Position numbers and translations under genes: made by a program. Shown here piece after piece: positions 25,888 to 37,800 of a DNA stretch of 64,000 bases. This stretch comes from Pseudoalteromonas luteoviolacea (lineage in GTDB: Bacteria > Pseudomonadota > Gammaproteobacteria > Enterobacterales > Alteromonadaceae): contig NZ_CP015412.1 in the NCBI RefSeq assembly GCF_001750165.1, forward strand, positions 744,001 through 808,000. Direction: 5' to 3'. The notes under the pieces were generated by a model. It was not told where the DNA came from. It did no database searches and saw only the letters and a program-made list of their open reading frames with translations. Numbering within the stretch: position 1 is the first letter of the stretch; each line of letters opens with the position of its first letter.

Positions 25888-28800
25888 GTATTGAACTATT
25901 ATTTCAAGAACTAAAAAATGAAGGCGTTGTTTTCGCTAATGACAATGGCAAAGTAAACTTAAAGCTACCCAAAGGCTTAAACAACGAACTAAAGAAAAAA
26001 CTAGTCCAAAATAAAGATTCGCTGAAAACCTTTTTAGAAGACTTATTTAGCAAAACATCAAAAGCCAATAAAATTTCGAAGCGCGATGCAAATAGTCAGT
26101 ACGCTGAACTGTCTGACTCTCAACAAAGATTATGGTTTATAGATAAGTTACAGGGCAACTCCACTGAATATAATATGTCAGAAGCGATGACAGTCTCGGG
26201 GAACTTAGATATTAATCTGGTTGAACGTGCACTGAGTCAAATTGTTCAACGACATGAAGTTTTACGTACCGTATATGTTGAAGAAAATGGAGAAGCTAAA
26301 CAACGCGTTAATCATCAATCTGAGCTAAAAATTAAGACCTATGATTTGTCTCAATTAGATGCTGAGCAGCAACAGGTAGAGCTGCGCAAGCTAATGGCTG
26401 AAGATGCGGGCCGACCATTTGATTTAACCCAAGATTTGATGCTGCGTGCGAGTTATATTCAACTTGCGACAGCGCAAACAGAAACAGGTATACCAGAGCA
26501 AGGTGTGCTGCTTTTCAACATGCACCACATAGCCAGTGATGGCTGGTCAGTAGAGATTCTAAAGCGCGAATTTTTTACTTTGTACAAAGCGTTTTATGAA
26601 GGGCAAGACGTTCCTTTCGAAGTCTTGCCAATTCAATATGCTGATTATGCTAGTTGGCAAAACCAAGAGAGCACCAAAGAGATAAATGCAAAACAGCTGG
26701 CGTTTTGGGAACAGCTATTGAATGATGCGCCAGTAGAGCACGGTTTAGGTTTAACAGGCAATCGACCTGAAGTGAAGCAATATCATGGTTTATTAGAAGT
26801 TGGAGAGATTAACTCAACCCTCGCCCAGCAATTAACCGATTTGGCTAAGCAGCAACAGCTTACCCCATTTATGTTACTGCATGGCCTAGTGGCGCTCTTG
26901 CTGGCTCGTCATAGTAATAATGAAGAGGTGGTTATTGGTACAGCGGTCGCAAATCGTGAACAGACTGAATTGCAGTCATTAATTGGCTTTTTTGCGAATA
27001 CTTTGGCGTTGAAAGTGAACACTGATCACGATAGTTTAGAGGATTACTTTCAGCATGTGCGCGACGTCAATATGGGGGCGTTGGCAAATCAAGAAGCGCC
27101 ATTTGACAAGGTGGTTGAGCGACTTAATATTCCGCGTAGCCGCGCATACACACCGCTCTTTCAGATTGCTTTGAATGTGGATAACGATTTTGGTGTGGCA
27201 AATGACGAAAATGTGCAGTCCCTGACCTTACCTGAAGTGCAGCTTACAGCGCTGCCGCCTGAGACATTGCAAGCTAAATTTGATTTAGAAATTAAGGTGA
27301 GTTTGAACAGTGCTGGTGGCGTGATCGAATGGATATATGACAGTGCACTCTTTGATAAAGCATCTATTCAATGTCTGAATGAAGGCTTGCTCAAATTGAT
27401 GCAAGATGTAGTGACATCGATGCAGACGGACACAGCTAAAACAATTCAACAGTTATCTATGTTGTCGGATCGCGATGACGCATTGTTTGCGCGCTTGATG
27501 ACAGAGTCTGAATGTGTCTATCCTGAGGCGCTGTGTATCCATGAACAATTCGAACAACAAGCTGCTAAGCAGCCGAATGCTGTTGCAGTGGTATATAAGG
27601 ATACTCAATTAAGTTATAGCGAGTTAAACAGCCAAGCGAATCAATTGGCAAGGTATTTAGTCGCGCACTATCAAGTCGGGCCGGAAACGCTAATAGGGGT
27701 ATGTGTCGATAGGTCTGTGGCAATGATGGTGGGCGTTTTGGCTGTACTCAAAGCTGGTGGGGCTTATGTGCCACTTGACCCAACTTATCCTAGCGAACGG
27801 CTTGAATATATTATTTCGGATGCCGGCGTTAATGTTGTGCTCAGTGACAGTGCTGTTGAAGGGTGTTTGACAAAATTTGAGGGCGATGTGCTACTACTTG
27901 ATGATGTCAGTCAGCCATGGCAAGACTACAGTGGTGACAATTTATTGGTGGCTGAGAGAGGGTTGACTGCTGACAGCCTAGCTTACTTAATTTATACCTC
28001 GGGCTCGACAGGTAAGCCTAAAGGGGTACAGTTGGCGCATCAAGGTGTGCTAAATATGCATACCCAACAACAACACTTGTTCAACGTGACTGCAGACAGT
28101 AAAGTGATCCAGTTCGCTGCATTTGGTTTTGATGCGAGTGTGTGGGAATGGGTAATGGCCCTGCTTACAGGGTGTGAGTTACATATTTGTCCTACAGAGG
28201 TAAGACAATCCGCCGACGCGCTCAAAGAGTTTTTATGTGACAATCAAATAACCCATGCTACTTTGCCTCCAGCATTACTGGGTATTATGGAGCTTGATGA
28301 CAACTATGCCTTTGAAGCTTTAATGGTAGCGGGTGAGGCATGTGCGCCAGATGTGGCGGCTATGTGGTCAGCTAAATACCCAATGTTCAACGCTTATGGT
28401 CCAACTGAAACAACGGTTTGTGCGACTGTTGGCCGTGTAGATCCAAATGAAGAGCTTCATATTGGTCGAGCAATCGGTAATATGACGCAGTATGTATTAA
28501 ATTCGCGATTAGAAGTGGTGCCTTGTGGGGTAGCAGGTGAACTACACATTGGCGGGGTTGGACTTGCGAAGGGATATTTGAACCGTGCAGAGCTAACCGC
28601 TGAGCGCTTTATTGATAACCCTTACTATGACCCAAGTAATTCAGCCAGTTCGGAAAAGCTCTATAAAACAGGCGATTTGGTGCGTTATTTGGAAGACGGC
28701 AATTTGGCTTTCTTAGGACGTATTGATGATCAGGTTAAGATCCGGGGTTTTAGGGTTGAACTGGGTGAAGTTGAAGCACAATTATGCGAACAAACAGGCG

Positions 28801-31800
28801 TAGACTCTGCGCTGGTGGTAGCCAAAGAGATGGCTGGCAGTCAGCAGCTTGTCGGGTATATTAAACCGGATACGAATGAAGTTATCAGTGACGGTGAATT
28901 AACTCAGCGTGTGGTCAGTAGTTTACAGGCAGTATTGCCAAATTACATGGTACCAAGCTGCTTGATTGTGGTGGCTGACTGGCCATTGACACCGAATGGT
29001 AAAATTGACAAAAAAGCCCTGCCAAGCCCAGATGCAAAGGCATTGCAAGGCGAGTATGTGGCACCCAATGGCGAAACAGCGATTAAGCTTGCGCAAATTT
29101 GGGGCAATTTATTAGATATCGATGCAGATAATGTCAGTGCTACTGCAAACTTCTTTAACCTTGGCGGACATTCGTTATTAACCACACGTTTAGTGGCTGA
29201 GATCAGACAGGCATATGACGTAGACATCTCAGTACAAACGATTTTTGAGCAAAGTACGTTGCAAGGTTTGGCCGAGGAGATTGAACAGGGCCAAGCGAGT
29301 CAGCTTCCGCCCATCGTGGCTGAGCCGCGTGAAGAGGGTAAAGCGGTACTGTCTTACTCGCAACAGCGTTTATGGTTCATTGACAAGTTACAAGGTGGCA
29401 CACCTGAGTACAACATGCCGGTGGCGTTTAACCTCAGTGGTGAATTTGACCACAGTCTCATGACGCAAGTCTTTAGCACCATCATTGCACGTCATGAAGT
29501 GCTTAGAACCGTCTATGAAGAAGACAATGGACAGGCTTATCAGCGCATTCGTTCGATGGATGAAGTGACCTTCACTGTGGCTGAAAGTGACTTGAGGGAT
29601 CTCACGGGTGAGAGACAAAAATCAGCCATCGAAGCGCATGTCGTAGCGCAAATGCAGCGTCCATTTGATTTAAGCGATGATGTGATGGTGCGTGTGAGCT
29701 ATATCCACACTGGTGCAAAGGCGGGGGTGTTGATATTTAATATGCACCACATCGCCTCTGATGGTTGGTCAGTGGAAGTGATGATGAATGAGTTTATGGC
29801 CTTGTATGAAGCTTACAGTCAAGGCAAGCCCAACCCACTTCCAGCACTGGATATTCAATATGCAGACTTTGCCAGCTGGCAACAAACCCATATTGATGAA
29901 GCACAATTGGCTAAGCAGTTAGCCTATTGGGAAAGTCAGCTTGAAGATGTACCAGTTGTGCACAGCGTGCCATTGGATAAACCTCGTGGTCAAAACCAGC
30001 AGACCCAAGGTGCGGTGGTCACCGGTGAGTTGGATGCCACCACGGTTGCCCAATTAAACGCTGTGGCACAGGCCTATCAGCTCACTCCATTTATGTTACT
30101 GCACAGTGCGTTGGCGCTGTTGTTATCTCGTCATAGTGGCAGTGAAGATATTGTGATTGGTACCCCAGTTGCGAATCGCTTACAAGCAGAATTGGCGCCA
30201 TTGATTGGGTATTTTGTGAATACCTTAGTGCTGCGCACCTCGACCAAACATGCGGATATGGCGTCATATCTTGCGCATGTCAAAGCGGTACATTTAGGCG
30301 CACAATCACATCAAGATGTGCCATTTGAACAAGTGGTTGATAGACTCAATATCCCGCGTAGTCAGGCACACAGCCCATTGTTCCAAATCATGCTGACCAC
30401 AGACAGTGGATATGGCGCAGGTGAACAGTTAGATAGAACCCAGTTTAACTTTGGTGATCTCACATGTGTGCCATATCAAAGTGAGGTGGTGCAAGCGAAA
30501 TTCGACTTGAACATTGATATGTCAATGAACGAGCAAGGCGGTGCGATCACTTGGACGTATGATGTGAGCTTGTTTGAGCAAGACCATATTGAGCAATTGA
30601 GTGCCCACTTATGTCGTCTATTGGCGTCTTTGGCGTCAATCGATACAGCACAAGCACCTGCATTGCATGCGCTGAGCATGCTCAGCGAGGCAGAGACACA
30701 GCATTTGGTCCATGAACTGAATGATACGGCGTTGGCCTACCCAGATACTTTGTGTATTCATGAGTTGTTTGAGCAACAAGTGGCGGCACAACCGGATGCG
30801 GTGGCGGTGGTACATGAGCAAACCGAGTTGAGTTATGGCGAATTAAACCGCCAGGCGAACCAATTGGCTCAGTACTTAGTAACGCATCATCAAGTGGGTC
30901 CAGATACCCTAGTTGGTGTGTGTGTTGAGCGTTCAGTGTCTATGGTTGTGGGGGTGCTTGCGATATTAAAAGCCGGTGGAGCCTATGTGCCGCTAGATCC
31001 GAATTATCCAACAGAACGTCTTGAATACATGTTAGACGATGCCGGCGTAGACGTGGTACTGAGTCATCGTCAGGTGCAGTCTTGTTTAACCAGTTTTGAG
31101 GGGGAAGTCTTACTGCTCGATGGTGAAGTCAGGCCATGGCACGACTGTGCAGAGAGTAATCTGTGTGTTGCTGAGCGGGGCGTGAATGTTAATCATCTTG
31201 CTTATATCATTTATACCTCAGGCTCGACGGGTAAACCTAAAGGGGTGGCTATAGAGCATGGTAATGCCAGTGCAATGCTACACTGGGCGCACTCAGAATT
31301 TGATAGCACCGTACTATCGAGAGTGTTGGCGAGTACCTCATTGAACTTTGACTTGTCGGTATTTGAATTGTTTGTGCCACTGAGCTTTGGTGGGTGTTGT
31401 GTGGTGGTGCAAGATGCACTGGCGCTGCTTGAACGCCCTTATGATGTGACACTGATTAATACGGTGCCTTCGGCAATTAAAGCCTTATTAGCACAGCAGG
31501 CTATTCCAAAGAGTGTGCAGTGCATTAATTTAGCGGGTGAGCCACTGGCAGAGCAGGTGGTAAACAGTCTGCTCGCTGAGACGGCTTGTCAGCAAGTATA
31601 TAATTTGTATGGTCCATCAGAAGACACAACGTACTCAACTTATGTGGGCTTTTCTGAAGCATTAAACAGCCCGATGACCATAGGCAAGGTGTTATCAAAT
31701 AGTCAGGCATTTGTGTTAGGAGACAACTTAGAGTTATTACCTAAAGGCAGCGTAGGGCAGCTATACCTTGGTGGACGCGGTGTGTCGAGAGGGTATTACA

Positions 31801-34800
31801 ATAAACCTGAGCTGACCGCAGAGCGCTATATGGATAACCCGTTTTATGACCCAAATAACCCAGTCAGTTCAAAGAGATTATACCAAACGGGTGACTTGGT
31901 GCGTTATTTAGAAGATGGAAGTTTCACGTTCTTAGGGCGTATTGATGATCAGGTTAAGATCCGGGGTTTTAGGGTCGAGCTGGGTGAAATAGAGACGCAG
32001 GTAAGTAGTCAAACAGGGGTTGATTCAGCCTTGGTCGTGGCCAAAGAGATAGCGGGTAGCCAGCAGCTTGTCGGGTATATTAAACCGGATACGAATGAAG
32101 TTATCAGTGACGGTGAATTAACTCAGCGTGTGGTCAGTAGTTTACAGGCAGTATTGCCAAATTACATGGTGCCAAGCAGTTTGATTGTGGTGGCTGACTG
32201 GCCATTGACACCGAATGGTAAAATTGACAAAAAAGCCCTGCCAAGCCCAGATGCAAAGGCATTGCAAGGCGAGTATGTGGCACCCAATGGCGAAACAGCG
32301 ATTAAGCTTGCGCAAATTTGGGGCAATTTATTAGATATCGATGTAGATAATGTCAGTGCTACTGCAAACTTCTTTAACCTTGGCGGACATTCGTTATTAA
32401 CCACACGTTTAGTGGCTGAGATCAGACAGGAATATGACGTAGACATCTCAGTACAAACGATTTTTGAGCAAAGTACGTTGCAAGGTTTGGCTGAGGAGAT
32501 TGAACAGGGCCAAGCGAGTCAGCTTCCGCCCATCGTGGCTGAGCCGCGTGAAGAGGGTAAAGCGGTACTGTCTTACTCGCAACAGCGTTTATGGTTCATT
32601 GACAAGTTACAAGGTGGCACACCTGAGTACAACATGCCGGTGGCGTTTAACCTCAGTGGTGAATTTGACCACAGTCTCATGACGCAAGTCTTTAGCACCA
32701 TCATTGCACGTCATGAAGTGCTTAGAACCGTCTATGAAGAAGACAATGGACAGGCTTATCAGCGCATTCGTTCGATGGATGAAGTGACCTTCACCGTGGC
32801 TGAAAGTGACTTGAGGGATCTCACGGGTGAGAGACAAAAATCAGCCATCGAAGCGCATGTCGTAGCGCAAATGCAGCGTCCATTTGATTTAAGCGATGAT
32901 GTGATGGTGCGTGTGAGCTATATCCACACTGGTGCAAAGGCGGGGGTGTTGATATTTAATATGCACCACATCGCCTCTGATGGTTGGTCAGTGGAAGTGA
33001 TGATGAATGAGTTTATGGCCTTGTATGAAGCTTACAGTCAAGGCAAGCCCAACCCACTTCCAGCACTGGATATTCAATATGCAGACTTTGCCAGCTGGCA
33101 ACAAACCCATATTGATGAAGCACAATTGGCTAAGCAGTTAGCCTATTGGGAAAGTCAGCTTGAAGATGTACCTGTTGTGCATAGCGTGCCATTGGATAAA
33201 CCTCGTGGTCAAAACCAGCAGACCCAAGGTGCGGTGGTCACCGGTGAGTTGGATGCCACCACGGTTGCCCAATTAAACGCTGTGGCACAGGCTTATCAGC
33301 TCACACCATTTATGTTACTGCACAGTGCGTTGGCGCTGTTGTTATCTCGTCATAGTGGCAGTGAAGATATTGTGATTGGTACCCCAGTTGCGAATCGCTT
33401 ACAAGCAGAATTGGCGCCATTGATTGGGTATTTTGTGAATACCTTAGTGCTGCGCACCTCGACCAAACATGCGGATATGGCGTCATATCTTGCGCATGTC
33501 AAAGCGGTACATTTAGGCGCACAATCACATCAAGATGTGCCATTTGAACAAGTGGTTGATAGACTCAATATCCCGCGTAGTCAGGCACACAGCCCATTGT
33601 TCCAAATCATGCTGACCACAGACAGTGGATATGGCGCAGGTGAACAGTTAGATAGAACCCAGTTTAACTTTGGTGATCTCACATGTGTGCCATATCAAAG
33701 TGAGGTGGTGCAAGCGAAATTCGACTTGAACATTGATATGTCAATGAACGAGCAAGGCGGTGCGATCACTTGGACGTATGATGTGAGCTTGTTTGAGCAA
33801 GACCATATTGAGCAATTGAGTGCCCACTTATGTCGTCTATTGGCGTCTTTGGCGTCAATCGATACAGCACAAGCACCTGCATTGCATGCGCTGAGCATGC
33901 TCAGCGAGGCAGAGACACAGCATTTGGTCCATGAACTGAATGATACGGCGTTGGCCTACCCAGATACTTTGTGTATTCATGAGTTGTTTGAGCAACAAGT
34001 GGCGGCACAACCGGATGCGGTGGCGGTGGTACATGAGCAAACCGAGTTGAGTTATGGCGAATTAAACCGCCAGGCGAACCAATTGGCTCAGTACTTAGTA
34101 ACGCATCATCAAGTGGGTCCAGATACCCTAGTTGGTGTGTGTGTTGAGCGTTCAGTGTCTATGGTTGTGGGGGTGCTTGCGATATTAAAAGCCGGTGGAG
34201 CCTATGTGCCGCTAGATCCGAATTATCCAACAGAACGTCTTGAATACATGTTAGACGATGCCGGCGTAGACGTGGTACTGAGTCATCGTCAGGTGCAGTC
34301 TTGTTTAACCAGTTTTGAGGGGGAAGTCTTACTGCTCGATGGTGAAGTCAGGCCATGGCACGACTGTGCAGAGAGTAATCTGTGTGTTGCTGAGCGGGGC
34401 GTGAATGTTAATCATCTTGCTTATATCATTTATACCTCAGGCTCGACGGGTAAACCTAAAGGGGTGGCTATAGAGCATGGTAATGCCAGTGCAATGCTAC
34501 ACTGGGCGCACTCAGAATTTGATAGCACCGTACTATCGAGAGTGTTGGCGAGTACCTCATTGAACTTTGACTTGTCGGTATTTGAATTGTTTGTGCCACT
34601 GAGCTTTGGTGGGTGTTGTGTGGTGGTGCAAGATGCACTGGCGCTGCTTGAACGCCCTTATGATGTGACACTGATTAATACGGTGCCTTCGGCAATTAAA
34701 GCCTTATTAGCACAGCAGGCTATTCCAAAGAGTGTGCAGTGCATTAATTTAGCGGGTGAGCCACTGGCAGAGCAGGTGGTAAACAGTCTGCTCGCTGAGA

Positions 34801-37800
34801 CGGCTTGTCAGCAAGTATATAATTTGTATGGTCCATCAGAAGACACAACGTACTCAACTTATGTGGGCTTTTCTGAAGCATTAAACAGCCCGATGACCAT
34901 AGGCAAGGTGTTATCAAATAGTCAGGCATTTGTGTTAGGAGACAACTTAGAGTTATTACCTAAAGGCAGCGTAGGGCAGCTATACCTTGGTGGACGCGGT
35001 GTGTCGAGAGGGTATTACAATAAACCTGAGCTGACCGCAGAGCGCTATATGGATAACCCGTTTTATGACCCAAATAACCCAGTCAGTTCAAAGAGATTAT
35101 ACCAAACGGGTGACTTGGTGCGTTATTTAGAAGATGGAAGTTTCACGTTCTTAGGGCGTATTGATGATCAGGTTAAGATCCGTGGTTTTAGGGTAGAGCT
35201 GGGTGAAATAGAGACACAGTTAAGTAGTCAAACAGGGGTTGATTCAGCCTTGGTCGTGGCCAAAGAGATAGCGGGCAGTCAGCAGCTTGTCGGGTATATT
35301 AAACCGGATACGAATGAAGTTATTAGTGACGGTGAATTAACTCAGCATGTGGTCACTAGTTTACAGGCAGTATTGCCAAATTACATGGTGCCAAGCAGCT
35401 TGATTGTGGTGGCTGACTGGCCATTGACACCGAATGGTAAAATTGACAAAAAAGCCCTGCCAAGCCCAGATGCAAAGGCATTGCAAGGCGAGTATGTGGC
35501 ACCGACGGGTAAGGTTGAGACAGGGCTTACATTGGTGTTGTCTGAGCTATTAGACTTAGCACAGGAACGTATTAGCGTATCGTCTAACTTCTTTAGTCTT
35601 GGTGGTCACTCATTGTTAGCGGTTCGTTTTATAGCCCTGATTGAAGGTGAGTTTAACAAAAAGCTCAGTATTCAAGATATTTTTGAGTCGGACAGTCTGA
35701 CTCACTTAGCCAAACAGATTGAGTTAGCACCTGAAGTGGAGCAAAAAGATTATATTCGCCGATTAGATAGACAATCAGGTGAGCACCTTTTGAGTTCATA
35801 TGCACAGCAGCGCATTTGGTTCATTGATCAATTGCAAGGTGGCAGTCCTGAGTACAATATGCCAATTGCATTGGCTGTTGAAGGCGATTTTGATATTGGC
35901 GCGGCAGAGCGTGCTATGTCACAAGTAATTGAGCGACATGAGGCACTAAGAACGACGTTCGATGTGGTTGAAGATGAAACGATTCAGTTAATTAAGCAAA
36001 CATTTAGGTTTAATCTAACGCATCATGATGTGTCTACGCTTGATGCTCAGCACAAGCATTCAGAGGTTGAAAAGCTAATCTCTGAGGATAGGCTTACAGC
36101 GTTCGACTTACGTCAAGATTTAATGGTAAGAGCTGCGTATATCAAAGTAGATGCAGGCAAAGGCGTTTTATCATTTAATATGCATCACATTGCCTCAGAT
36201 GGGTGGTCCATCGGGCTATTAATTAATGAATTTGTCACTAACTATAAGCGTATTATAGAAGGCCAAAGTGAGCACATTGAACCATTAGCAATTCAATATG
36301 CTGACTATGCCCACTGGCAAAGAAACTGGCTACAGGGAGAGGTGTTAGAACAGCAGTTATCATATTGGCAAAAGCAACTGGAAGATTTACCAGCTGTACA
36401 CAGCATTCCGCTAGATTATACTCGTAAAGAGTTGACTACTAGGCGTGGGGCTTTGGTCAAAACACAGATTGATCAATCCTCGGTGAAAAAGTTAAAGGCG
36501 TTAGCAGGTGAACACAATATGACATTGTTCATGATGTTGCACTCAGCCATTGCTTTAATGATGTCAAGGCATTCGAATAGCACGGATATCGTGATTGGCA
36601 CACCAGTTGCGAACCGTATGCAAAGCGAAGTGGAAAATATTATCGGGTTTTTTGCCAATACTCTGGTGTTGAGAACAAATACTGAACACGATAATTTGTC
36701 TGACTATTTTTCACATGTGAAGTCGGTACATAAAGAAGCACAAGCGCATCAAGATGTGCCTTTTGAGAAGCTGGTTGAACATTGCAATGTTGTACGTAGT
36801 ACACAACATACGCCTTTGTTCCAAGTATTGTTTAGTATGAATACAACGGAGCAGGGAGTACTCGAGTTACCAAGGGTTAAATTTAGTCCTGTGGACAATG
36901 AATCGTATGTTGCAAAGTTTGATTTAGATATCAGTGCTCAAGAGGTGGATACGGGCGTGGAGCTGTCGTTGATATATGATACGACTATCTTCACACAAGC
37001 GCATGTTGAACAATTTGGTGACCACTTAAATAGGTTGTTGATGTATATGGCGCAAGGGCAGCATCACTCGCTTTCTCAGTTACCCATGCTGAGTGAAAAT
37101 GAAGTGTATCTGTTGACTGAGCAACTGAATTCAACAGCGTATGAGAATCCGCCAGAACAGCTGATCCACGAACTGTTTGAATTACAAGCCAAGCGTTCTC
37201 CTGACAGCGTGGCGCTGTCATTTGAAGGTAAGCGCATGACTTATGGTGAACTTAATAGTGCAGCAAACCAGTTAGCGCATTATTTAAGAGCACAAGGAGT
37301 GGTTGAAAACACAGCTGTAGGGCTTTACATCGAACGTGGTTTCGAAATGATTATTGGTATTCTTGGCATTTTAAAATCTGGCGGGGCATATGTTCCGCTA
37401 GAGCCAAGTTTTCCTGAGTCACGATTGCAATATATGTTAGATGAGTTGCAATTGGGGTATGTGGTAGATGGGTTAAACCAGAGTCAGCAATTTGCATTGC
37501 CAGATGGTTGTCAGGTCATAAACTTGTCTAATGAATTTGTGCACACGCAATTGGCCGAGTTTTCTAAAGAGGCACCGGATCTGGGTTCACAAAGTGCTGA
37601 AAGTTTGGCTTATATTTTATACACCTCAGGCTCAACAGGTAAGCCTAAGGGAATTAAGCAAACACATAGAACAATCAGTAATTTAATATACTCAACGGAA
37701 CAGAATGAAGGTGTAAATGCACGATTGAGAACACTGCAATTTACACCGTATACGTTTGATGTGTCTATTCAAGAGCTGGCAACATGTTGGTATACCGGGA

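Noticed and set aside
28943..29227. Antisense frames of 60-130 codons throughout the NRPS genes (this one recurs in each copy)
   Set aside because: They recur wherever module sequences recur, overlap conserved carrier and C domains, and have no independent signals; they are shadows.
28842..35501. Repeat as an assembly artefact
   Set aside because: The copies differ at several scattered bases and the frame is intact across both joins, which argues for a real duplication, though long reads would settle it.
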